From UBA1847 sp942492205 (GTDB taxonomy: Bacteria; Pseudomonadota; Gammaproteobacteria; Steroidobacterales; Woeseiaceae), in contig CALODT010000005.1 of NCBI GenBank assembly GCA_942492205.1, positions 168,166-232,165 of the forward strand: DNA of 64,000 nt, written 5' to 3'. Position 1 is the first letter of the stretch. Each line of letters opens with the position of its first letter. A program made the position numbers and the translations under genes. Below, piece by piece: positions 32,430 to 39,746 of the stretch. The notes below the pieces were generated by a model that had not been told where the DNA came from, ran no database searches, and worked only from the letters and a program-made list of their open reading frames with translations.

Positions 32430-33845
32430 CTAACGCAGGCGGCGCATCCAGGCGAACTTCGTTTTCGTGTACGGCGCATAGCGCAGTGCCGGGTCCGGCC
32501 ACCAGCCGCGTTTCATAACGGCTTTCATGTGGCTGAATGTCGTGAAGCCGTGCTCGCCCGAATAAGCGCCCATGCCGCTACCGCCGACGCCACCGAAAGG
32601 CAGTTCGTGCACCATCATGAACATCATCGTGTCGTTGATGCAGGTGCTGCCGCAGTGGATTTCTTCGACGAAGCGCTTTTCTGCTGACCCGTCGCCAGTG
32701 AAGATGTAGCCAGCCAGGGGCTTGTCGTTGTCTTTGATAAAGTCGAGGGCATCGTCGAGGTCGTTGATATGGACGATCGGCAGGATCGGACCGAAGATTT
32801 CCTCCTGCATGACGGCGCTTTCTCTCGAAACGCCGGTCAACACCGTTGGCGATATGAAGCGCGCATCGCGATTGCTGTTGCCACCGATCGCGACTTCGCC
32901 ACTTTGCATCAGGCCCATGAGCCGATCGAAGTGACGGTGGTTGACGATGCAGCCGTACGAGTCCGAGGCCGCGGGATCATCGCCGTACATCTCGCGGATG
33001 GCGTTCTCGAGCAGCGGCAGCAGTTTCGATTCGGTGTCGGCGTCCGTCAGGATGTAATCGGGCGCGATGCAGGTCTGGCCGGCATTGGTGAACTTGCCCC
33101 AGACAATCCGTCGGGCCGTCGTTTCGAGATTCGCATCCGGCATTACGACGCAAGGACTCTTGCCGCCGAGTTCCAGCGTGACAGGCGTCAGGTTTTTTGC
33201 CGCCGCGGCCATTACGATGCGACCGACATTGCCGTTGCCGGTATAGAGGATGTGATCGAAAGGCAGTTCCAGCAGCGCCGTCGTCTCCGGCACGGCACCT
33301 TCGACGACACGCACGCAGTCCGTGTCCATGTACTCGGGAACGATCTTCGCCATGAGCGCCGACGTGGCCGGTGAAAGCTCCGACGGTTTCAGGATGGCAC
33401 AGTTGCCCGCTGCGATTGCCGCGGCATAGCCGGCGAGCACCAGCTGCAGCGGATAGTTCCAGGCGCCGATGATCAGCACGGTGCCCAGCGGTTCGGGCTG
33501 CAGCCAGCTCTTGCCCGGCTGGGCGGCAGAGGGCGTGTAGACCTTGCGCGGCCGGGTCCATTTCCTGAGTTTTTTACGGCAATACGCCGCATCTCCGGCG
33601 ACGTATGAGATTTCGGCGAGCCAGGATTCCAGCGCTGGTTTGCCAAGGTCCTGCTTCAGCGCCTCGATAATCGCCCCTTCCTGCTCCTGCATCATGCGTT
33701 CGAGGGCCTCCAGCTGGGCGCTGCGCCAGGCGAGGTCGCGGGTGCGGCCGCTACGGAAGGTGGTTTGAAGCTCGACAAAAGACTGGCTGAAGTCCGGATT
33801 CGCCGCGCTTGCGGGCTCAATATCGCGAACGGGAGTGCTGGACAT
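32430..33845 (-). CDS. Aldehyde dehydrogenase, class 3/coniferyl aldehyde type
   Basis: A 471-residue NAD(P)+-dependent enzyme oxidising aldehydes to acids. The general base lies in ELGGKSP (E225) and the nucleophile in NAGQTCIAP (C259). The dinucleotide-binding part has IIGAWNYPLQL. The C-terminus lacks the membrane anchor of animal class 3 enzymes. I chose ATG 33845, which has AGGA 8 bases upstream; the frame stays open to 34169 but that extension overlaps the divergent sigma-factor gene and has no family likeness. Confidence 0.92.
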   Translation of the reverse strand: MSSTPVRDIEPASAANPDFSQSFVELQTTFRSGRTRDLAWRSAQLEALERMMQEQEGAIIEALKQDLGKPALESWLAEISYVAGDAAYCRKKLRKWTRPRKVYTPSAAQPGKSWLQPEPLGTVLIIGAWNYPLQLVLAGYAAAIAAGNCAILKPSELSPATSALMAKIVPEYMDTDCVRVVEGAVPETTALLELPFDHILYTGNGNVGRIVMAAAAKNLTPVTLELGGKSPCVVMPDANLETTARRIVWGKFTNAGQTCIAPDYILTDADTESKLLPLLENAIREMYGDDPAASDSYGCIVNHRHFDRLMGLMQSGEVAIGGNSNRDARFISPTVLTGVSRESAVMQEEIFGPILPIVHINDLDDALDFIKDNDKPLAGYIFTGDGSAEKRFVEEIHCGSTCINDTMMFMMVHELPFGGVGGSGMGAYSGEHGFTTFSHMKAVMKRGWWPDPALRYAPYTKTKFAWMRRLR

Positions 33846-33984
33846 ATTCTTGGTCCTGGTTCGTTGAATAATGCGTAGGCGACGTGATGATCGCCGTGCT
33901 TGAGCCCTATTGTACCAGCGCAACGCAGGGCCTAACCTGCTTTGCTGCGAAGGATTCTGCGTTTTCGAGCCTCTAACAAGCAAT

Positions 33985-34602
33985 GTGAAAGAAAATACAC
34001 CGCAAATTGTGCAAGACAGGGATCTGGCCGCGCGCGTGGCAGGCGGCGACCAGGCGGCGTTTGATACCTTCTTCAAGGAATACTTTCCACGCCTGTTCCG
34101 TTTCACGCTAACGCGCGTCAACAACGATGCAGATCTCGCGGAGGAAATCGTGCAGCGCACAATGTGCATCGTGGTGCGAAAGATGGGCGCCTACCGTGGC
34201 GAGGCGCTGCTGTTCACCTGGCTTTGCCAGATCTGCCGCAACGAGAGAGCGGCCATATTCAGGCAACGAAAGATCGAATTCACAGAGGATCTGCCGATCG
34301 AGGATCACCCGGCGGTGCAGGCGGCGCTGGAGTCCGTGTTTGCGTCGGACTTCCGCCCGGAAACCGCGCAGCGCCGCGACGAGATCGCGCACTTTGTAAA
34401 GACCACGCTGGAGTATCTGCCGGCGAATTACGCAACAGCACTGGAAATGAAATACGTACAGGGATGCAGCGTCGCCGAGATAGCGGCAAAGCTGAATATC
34501 GGTTCGAAGGCGGCAGAGTCCGTGCTGAGCCGCGCCCGCGCTGCATTCAAGGAAGGCTTTCGATCGCTCTGGGATCTTGAGCCGGGTTATATCGTCGATT
34601 AG
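33985..34602 (+). CDS. ECF-type RNA polymerase sigma factor
   Basis: About 205 residues from GTG 33985 (an upstream ATG at 33910 would add 25 Cys-rich residues of doubtful coding value). Region 2 is visible as FKEYFPRLFRFTLTRVNNDA and AEEIVQRTMCIVVRKMGAYR, and region 4 as YLPANYATALEMKYVQGCSV followed by the helix-turn-helix AEIAAKLNIGSKAAESVLSR. It is followed 37 bases later by a FecR-like protein, the usual sigma/anti-sigma pair driven by a TonB-type receptor. It is divergent from the aldehyde dehydrogenase. Confidence 0.9.
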   Translation: MKENTPQIVQDRDLAARVAGGDQAAFDTFFKEYFPRLFRFTLTRVNNDADLAEEIVQRTMCIVVRKMGAYRGEALLFTWLCQICRNERAAIFRQRKIEFTEDLPIEDHPAVQAALESVFASDFRPETAQRRDEIAHFVKTTLEYLPANYATALEMKYVQGCSVAEIAAKLNIGSKAAESVLSRARAAFKEGFRSLWDLEPGYIVD

Positions 34603-34639
34603 GCGCACTGCGTAATCGAAGTTCATCCAGGTAAATACG

Positions 34640-35683
34640 ATGACAAAGCAAATGAACGAAGACAAAGAACTGCAACGCGACGAAGAGGCCATGGCGCGCC
34701 TGCTGCAGGCGGCCGGGCCGCGTGCGGAGATCCCAGAGGGGGCAGAAGCACGCGTCTACACACAGGTCTTGAAGGAATGGCAGACGAGCACAGCGGAGCC
34801 GGACGGGGCACGCGTCTATGACATCGTGCAGGCGTCATGGAAGCGTGACGCGGCGCGTGCCGCCATCAAGCGCTGGGTGCTGCCGGTTGCACTTGCGGCA
34901 TCAGCCGCGCTGCTTGCTGTGCTTGTGTCACAGCCCGAGCCCGCACTCCCCGTGGCGGTGGGCACCGTCGCCAAGGTCGTTTCCCCTGCGACCGGCGACG
35001 GTGCCCTCGCGTTGGGTGATCCGATCTACGAGGGCATGACGATTGAAACGAGCCAGGGTCAGGGAATGAGCTTCCTGCTGGCCCGCAACGAATCGCTGCG
35101 GCTGGCGGAAAACTCGAGCTTGCGCATCGATGCAAGCGATCAGTTCACGCTGTTGCGTGGCCGGGTTTACGCGGACACCGGCGAGTTCGTGTACCGCGAC
35201 GGTGGTCTGCGCATTGATACCGAGTTCGGCGCTGTTACCGACATTGGCACGCAGTTCGCCGTGTCGATCGACGACAACCTTCTCGACGTCGCTGTGCGGG
35301 AGGGCCGGGTCGACATTCGCAGCGATGAACATGCGCACGCGCACCACGTCGCGATGTCAGGCGAACGCGTCAGGCTGCGGCCGCAAGGCGAGGTCGCGGT
35401 TGATACGTTGGCGCTGACCGACGACTACTGGAACTGGACAACTGATTTGGCGCCCACCTTCGATATCGAGGGCAGGTCACTGATGGATTTCCTGAAGTGG
35501 GCCGCTCGTGAATCCGGACGCATCCTGTTTTTCGAGGACGCGGAGCTGCGCATGGCTGCCATGCGCACCGACCTGCACGGCTCTATTTCAGACTTCGGAC
35601 CGCTGGAGGCGATCGAGTCGGTGCTGCCCACCACCCGTTTTCGCTACAGGATCGAGGCGGATCGTATTGTCATTCAACGATAG
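34640..35683 (+). CDS. FecR-like membrane regulator (anti-sigma) with C-terminal STN-like domain
   Basis: A 347-residue single-pass protein. Cytoplasmic residues 1-78 would bind the sigma factor, a membrane helix spans about 79-97, and the periplasmic FecR domain (about 120-240) has GMTIETSQGQGMSFLLARN, LRGRVYADTGEFVY and IGTQFAVSIDDNLLDVAVRE. The last 70 residues (RSLMDFLKWAARESGRILFF to RFRYRIEADRIVIQR) look like a secretin/TonB short N-terminal (STN) fold. That could pair with the STN of a TonB receptor such as the one at 39747. It is convergent with the DUF5666 gene. Confidence 0.88.
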   Translation: MTKQMNEDKELQRDEEAMARLLQAAGPRAEIPEGAEARVYTQVLKEWQTSTAEPDGARVYDIVQASWKRDAARAAIKRWVLPVALAASAALLAVLVSQPEPALPVAVGTVAKVVSPATGDGALALGDPIYEGMTIETSQGQGMSFLLARNESLRLAENSSLRIDASDQFTLLRGRVYADTGEFVYRDGGLRIDTEFGAVTDIGTQFAVSIDDNLLDVAVREGRVDIRSDEHAHAHHVAMSGERVRLRPQGEVAVDTLALTDDYWNWTTDLAPTFDIEGRSLMDFLKWAARESGRILFFEDAELRMAAMRTDLHGSISDFGPLEAIESVLPTTRFRYRIEADRIVIQR

Positions 35684-35699
35684 GCCTCGTCAAGAGGCA

Positions 35700-35730
35700 G
35701 GACGCGCGGCGCAACGTGCTCCGCGCGTCC
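35700..35730. terminator. Hairpin between convergent fecR-like and DUF5666 genes
   Basis: A perfect 10-bp inverted repeat (GGACGCGCGG at 35700-35709, CCGCGCGTCC at 35721-35730) with an 11-base loop lies between the two stop codons. There is no T-run on either side, so it is terminator-like only by position and stability. Confidence 0.45.
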
Positions 35731-35739
35731 CACCGATAC

Positions 35740-37203
35740 CTAGAGTTCGAGTTCGAATTCGACTTCCTGTGCCGAGATGACGGTGTCAGACACCTCGCTG
35801 CCCTTTGCTTTTACCAGCGAATTCGGCGCCAGCTGGTTGAAAAACTCCGTTGACGAGATCACGCTGTCGTCGATATCGCGAAATACTGTCGCGCCGCCAG
35901 TCTCGATCGTGACGCCGAGAATTGCGAACGAGGGTTCAGTGATCGTTTCGACGAAACCCTGCAGTATGGTGTCGGGGTCGGCGTCATCGCGCTCCAGGAT
36001 GGTCGCGAGAATGGCGCCGCTGCCAGCCGGGAATTCACTGCCGCGAACCTCGACGTAATCGCCCGCATTTATGGCGGCGAGCGTCAACGGCCGGACATCT
36101 GCACTGCTCTTGTCCTCGAGGCGCGTCAATGCGTCAACGCTAACCGTAATCCCGAGCATTACGAGCGAATTGGCGGCCGCGTTGACCGAGTCGACATTGG
36201 CCGTGGCCCTGACGGCCTTGGCTCGACGAATATCCACCTTGGTGGCAACCAGCACACCACTGCTGTTGACTTCACCCTCTACTTCAACCTTGATATTAAG
36301 CCCGAGATCGGTCGCGTCACCGCCCTCGAAGGTCGTGTTCGCAGTAGTCGTCACCGGCAAACCTGTGACGTCGAAATCCTGTGCCGAAACAAAGCGGGTA
36401 ATGAAGCCCTGAATTTCTACGTACAGGCCGTCGCTAACATCTGGCAAGACATTCTTCAGTTCGACGCGTGTCGCAACCAGCTCTCCGCTCGCGTTCAGCG
36501 ATGTGCCTTTCGCTTCGACGAAATCACCGCTGTTGATCTGTCCGTTCGGGAAGTTGTCGAGTGTCGCTGCGCTGTAATCGACGACCAGGTCGTTGATATT
36601 GAAAAGCGAATTGCCCGAATCAAGGTTGCTGACGATGCCGAGCACCTCGAATTCAGTGCCAGCGGGTTTCAGCTCGATTCGGGTAGCCGTGATTCTGCCG
36701 CTCGCGTCAACCAGCCCGCTGACCTCGACGATGTCATCGACACTGAGGCCGTCGATCGCCGCCGGACTGATGCTGTCGTCGAAGGAGGTCTCCGCGTTGA
36801 TCAGAACCGTCTGTCCAAGAACGACGATCTGGCTTAGCCCAATATCAATACTCTGGATCGGGCCTTTCACGTTGTCGTCAAAGTTAACGTCGTCGGCATT
36901 GCCATCGACACCGTTGTCATCGATTGTGCCGCTGACGGTGATGACCTGGCCGACGCGAAGATCATCCTGCGATCCGGGGTCGCCGTTAATGGTGAATGCT
37001 GCCGAACTGGTGTCATAGCGCACACCGTTGACGACAACGCTGCCGAACGTGGAAATGGGACCCTGGGCAATGCCCGTTCGCCCAATACCTCCAACAGGCG
37101 GCGGGTTAACCGGATTGACAACGGATGTGCCACTGCCGCCACCACCGCAGCCTGCTGCGAGGGACAGAATGAAGCTCAATAAAATCAGTTTGATATTTTT
37201 CAT
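35740..37203 (-). CDS. DUF5666 repeat lipoprotein
   Basis: A 487-residue lipoprotein: signal and lipobox ILSLAAGCGGGG (Cys19), a Gly/Pro linker, then at least five DUF5666 beta modules. These are recognisable by the recurring V(E/K)VEG-type strands, for example DIVEVSGLVDASGRITATRI, SGDFVEAKGTSLNASGELVA and AGDYVEVRGSEFPAGSGAIL. The fold is probably OB-like; function is unknown. Start is ATG 37203; the open frame to 37311 overlaps the upstream gene. The DUF6502 gene ends 2 bases before this start, so the two are cotranscribed. Confidence 0.88.
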   Translation of the reverse strand: MKNIKLILLSFILSLAAGCGGGGSGTSVVNPVNPPPVGGIGRTGIAQGPISTFGSVVVNGVRYDTSSAAFTINGDPGSQDDLRVGQVITVSGTIDDNGVDGNADDVNFDDNVKGPIQSIDIGLSQIVVLGQTVLINAETSFDDSISPAAIDGLSVDDIVEVSGLVDASGRITATRIELKPAGTEFEVLGIVSNLDSGNSLFNINDLVVDYSAATLDNFPNGQINSGDFVEAKGTSLNASGELVATRVELKNVLPDVSDGLYVEIQGFITRFVSAQDFDVTGLPVTTTANTTFEGGDATDLGLNIKVEVEGEVNSSGVLVATKVDIRRAKAVRATANVDSVNAAANSLVMLGITVSVDALTRLEDKSSADVRPLTLAAINAGDYVEVRGSEFPAGSGAILATILERDDADPDTILQGFVETITEPSFAILGVTIETGGATVFRDIDDSVISSTEFFNQLAPNSLVKAKGSEVSDTVISAQEVEFELEL

Positions 37204-37205
37204 GA

Positions 37206-38024
37206 CTACGTACCTTTGGGTAACTGTCCTTCGATCGCATAGACACCGAGGCCTAATCGGACAGGGGTGGTTTCTGAATCGCTTGGGTCGACACGATGCT
37301 GGCTGAGCCAATCATCGATCTCCTCGAGGAATTCCTGGCCCCGCGCGTTGAGGAATTCCTTGAATTCGTCAACGACGGCGGGATGAATCTGGTCATCAAC
37401 TGCAAAACCTTCCAGCCGGCGTTCATTCGTGTCGCCTGTGACGTTCTTGCAGAGCGTGTTGGCATGGTCGAAAAGGTTGGTGCCGAAGAACCGAATGCTT
37501 CCTGCGTCCATCTCGATCGGCATGTGATATCGCCGCTTGGCGACGTATTGCCCCTGCGGGTCTTTTGCGATCGATCCGGCATTCAATAACTCGCGCAGCA
37601 GGGTTTGCTCGGGCGTGTCTCCACCGTAGCTCTCGAACAGCGACTGAAAGCTGGGCGCGGCGCCGGTTGGCGGAAGGGCGAGCGGTAAGCCGTCTGTCCC
37701 GGTGTAAGCCGGATCCTGATGCCAACCGGACAAGAGGCGGGTTGCATCCGTGGTTTTCGCCGATGTGCCGGAGCCCGTTTCGGCCAGCAGTTCCCGCTGC
37801 CGTTTTACTTCCTTGCGCGATATTCCGGTGAGAATGGAAACGCGAGAGACATTCGTCGGCCGTCCGCGAATGCCGAATTCATCGCTCGCAACGGAAACGA
37901 ACACCGCCTTGGAAAGCTCGGAGAATTCGCGCCAGGTCATGCCGCATTTCAGAACGACAGAGGCAATCGGTCGCAGCAGTGCGCGGCAGGAGGTACGCAG
38001 CGTGTTATTGATGTTGGATTCCAT
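37206..38024 (-). CDS. DUF6502 family protein, probable DNA-binding regulator
   Basis: A 272-residue soluble protein. The first 90 residues contain a helix-turn-helix-like arrangement (MTWREFSELSKAVFVSVASD, then TNVSRVSILTGISRKEVKRQ), followed by a conserved body. Members of this family are often found beside DUF5666 proteins, as here. A perfect inverted repeat lies directly before the start codon, suggesting autoregulation. The role of the pair is unknown; regulator plus exported lipoprotein is the simplest reading. Confidence 0.82.
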   Translation of the reverse strand: MESNINNTLRTSCRALLRPIASVVLKCGMTWREFSELSKAVFVSVASDEFGIRGRPTNVSRVSILTGISRKEVKRQRELLAETGSGTSAKTTDATRLLSGWHQDPAYTGTDGLPLALPPTGAAPSFQSLFESYGGDTPEQTLLRELLNAGSIAKDPQGQYVAKRRYHMPIEMDAGSIRFFGTNLFDHANTLCKNVTGDTNERRLEGFAVDDQIHPAVVDEFKEFLNARGQEFLEEIDDWLSQHRVDPSDSETTPVRLGLGVYAIEGQLPKGT

Positions 38025-38025
38025 A

Positions 38026-38046
38026 ATTGGGGCAGTTTACCCCAAT
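38026..38046. promoter_or_regulatory. Inverted repeat at the DUF6502 start, possible operator
   Basis: ATTGGGG (38026-38032) and CCCCAAT (38040-38046) form a perfect 7-bp inverted repeat with a 7-base spacer, ending one base from the ATG of the DUF6502 gene. As RNA it could also hide the ribosome site, so either DNA-level or RNA-level control is possible. Confidence 0.5.
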
Positions 38047-38074
38047 AATAGATCATGTCAAGGGACTCGCCGAA

Positions 38075-39685
38075 CTATTGAGGTTTTCTCTCCCAAGTCA
38101 GGTACTTACTGGGGTGGCGGTCCAGCGCGTTATGTTCAAAGCCACCGATTCCTGGCCGCACAAGGTGCTTACTGACATAAAAGTACAGGGGTGCGACAGG
38201 AGCTTCCTCAAGCAGCGTTTGCTCGGCTCGGGCTATCCGTGCGGCCTGGCTGATCGGGTCGGTATCGGCAGCGGCAAGGGCGAGCAACTGGTCGTAGTCC
38301 TCGCTCCCATAGCCGGCCAGGTTCTGGGGATCGTCCGTGCGGAAGATGTTGGTGAACGTCGAAGCGTGGTTGTAGTCGCCGAACCACGCAAAGCGCATCA
38401 CCTGCCAATCGGATCGGCGGTCTCGAGTCTCAAGAAAATACTGCCACTCTCTCTTTTCAAGAGTGACCTCGACACCGAGAGTGTCGCGCCACATGCTGCT
38501 GATGGCGAGTGCGACTTTTTCATGTATGTCTTCGGTGTCGTAAAGGTAGTGGATGATCAACGGCGCCGTGTCCGAGAAACCGGCGTCGCGGTACAAAGCG
38601 CGAGCGCTTCGCTGACGTTCGTTGGCGGAAAGATTCTCCCAGGAAAAGCTCGAGCCGGAGTAGCCGGCAACCCCGCCGGGAACAATCCCGTAAGCAGGTT
38701 GTTCCCCACGTCCGATCAGCGACACCAGCGCTTCCCGGTCTATGGCCATATTTAGCGCTTTGCGCAATCGCGCGTCATCAAGCGGCGGTTCGGTCACATC
38801 AAAGGCCAGGTAGTAGAGAGCGAGGTAAGGGGACACCCGGACCTGGCTCGGATTCGCGGCCCGCAGGGTATCGAGGTGTTCCGCGGGAATACTGTGCGTG
38901 ATGTCGATTTCGCCCGCGCGGTACATATTCAGCTCCGTCATGGCATTGACGATCGGCAGGTATACGATTTGTTGCACTGCAACAGTAGCGGCATCCCAAT
39001 AGGTGACACTGCGCCGCAAAGTAATGGGACCGGCCATCGAATAATCTGTCAGCGTATAGGCACCATTGCCGACAAATCGCTCGGCATCGGAAAACGATGC
39101 CGATGAAATCGCTGAACGATGCACAGGAAAGGCGACCGGCATGGCCAAAACCGCGAGCAACTGCGGTGCTGGCTGCTGCAGCCGAATCTCCAGAAGCAGA
39201 TCGTCTACCGCGGCGACGCCGAGCTTGTCGGGCGACAGCTTTCCATCTCGAATGTCGACAAAATTCAGAATCGGCTCGAGCAGGAAACCATACACCGACG
39301 CCGTCGCCGGGTCGGCAACACGACGAAAGGCGCGCACAAAATCGTCCGACGTCAGCGCTTCGCCATTCGACCAGCGGGCGCTGTCGCGTAAGCTGAAGGT
39401 GTAGACAAGGCCATCATCGCTGACCGACCAGGACTTCGCGACGCCGGGCACGATTTGACCGTTCGCCGACTCCGCGACCAGGCCTTCATAGATATCAGTA
39501 AGTATGTTGAAAGCGTGAATATCTTCGGCCAGTGCCGGATCCAGTGACCCGGGCTCGCCGCCATTGCCGCGATAGATGACTGTGCCCGGATCCAGCGGCG
39601 TAGTCGTCTCTGTCTGTTTCTCGCAGCCTGTTGTAAACAAAGCGGCAGCGACCAAGCAGGAAAGGATGAGCGTCTTCAATGTCAT
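38075..39685 (-). CDS. Peptide ABC transporter substrate-binding lipoprotein (OppA family)
   Basis: A 536-residue family 5 extracellular solute-binding protein. It has a lipobox (FTTGC, Cys21) and the family signature region GGEPGSLDPALAEDIHAFNI followed by LTDIYEGLV, then YTFSLRDSARWSNGEALTSD. These capture oligopeptides for an ABC importer. No permease or ATPase genes are adjacent, so it is an orphan binding protein. It is divergent from the TonB receptor gene with 61 bases between starts. Confidence 0.92.
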   Translation of the reverse strand: MTLKTLILSCLVAAALFTTGCEKQTETTTPLDPGTVIYRGNGGEPGSLDPALAEDIHAFNILTDIYEGLVAESANGQIVPGVAKSWSVSDDGLVYTFSLRDSARWSNGEALTSDDFVRAFRRVADPATASVYGFLLEPILNFVDIRDGKLSPDKLGVAAVDDLLLEIRLQQPAPQLLAVLAMPVAFPVHRSAISSASFSDAERFVGNGAYTLTDYSMAGPITLRRSVTYWDAATVAVQQIVYLPIVNAMTELNMYRAGEIDITHSIPAEHLDTLRAANPSQVRVSPYLALYYLAFDVTEPPLDDARLRKALNMAIDREALVSLIGRGEQPAYGIVPGGVAGYSGSSFSWENLSANERQRSARALYRDAGFSDTAPLIIHYLYDTEDIHEKVALAISSMWRDTLGVEVTLEKREWQYFLETRDRRSDWQVMRFAWFGDYNHASTFTNIFRTDDPQNLAGYGSEDYDQLLALAAADTDPISQAARIARAEQTLLEEAPVAPLYFYVSKHLVRPGIGGFEHNALDRHPSKYLTWERKPQ

Positions 39686-39746
39686 ACCGCCATAATTCCA
39701 TACGATAGTGGAGGACGCGAATCGGCAATTGTTCTAAGATCCGCGC

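Noticed and set aside
33910..33984. Extra 25 N-terminal residues for the ECF sigma factor
   Set aside because: The segment is Cys-rich, lies in the promoter zone of the divergent aldehyde dehydrogenase gene and does not resemble sigma N-termini; the GTG at 33985 gives a normal length.
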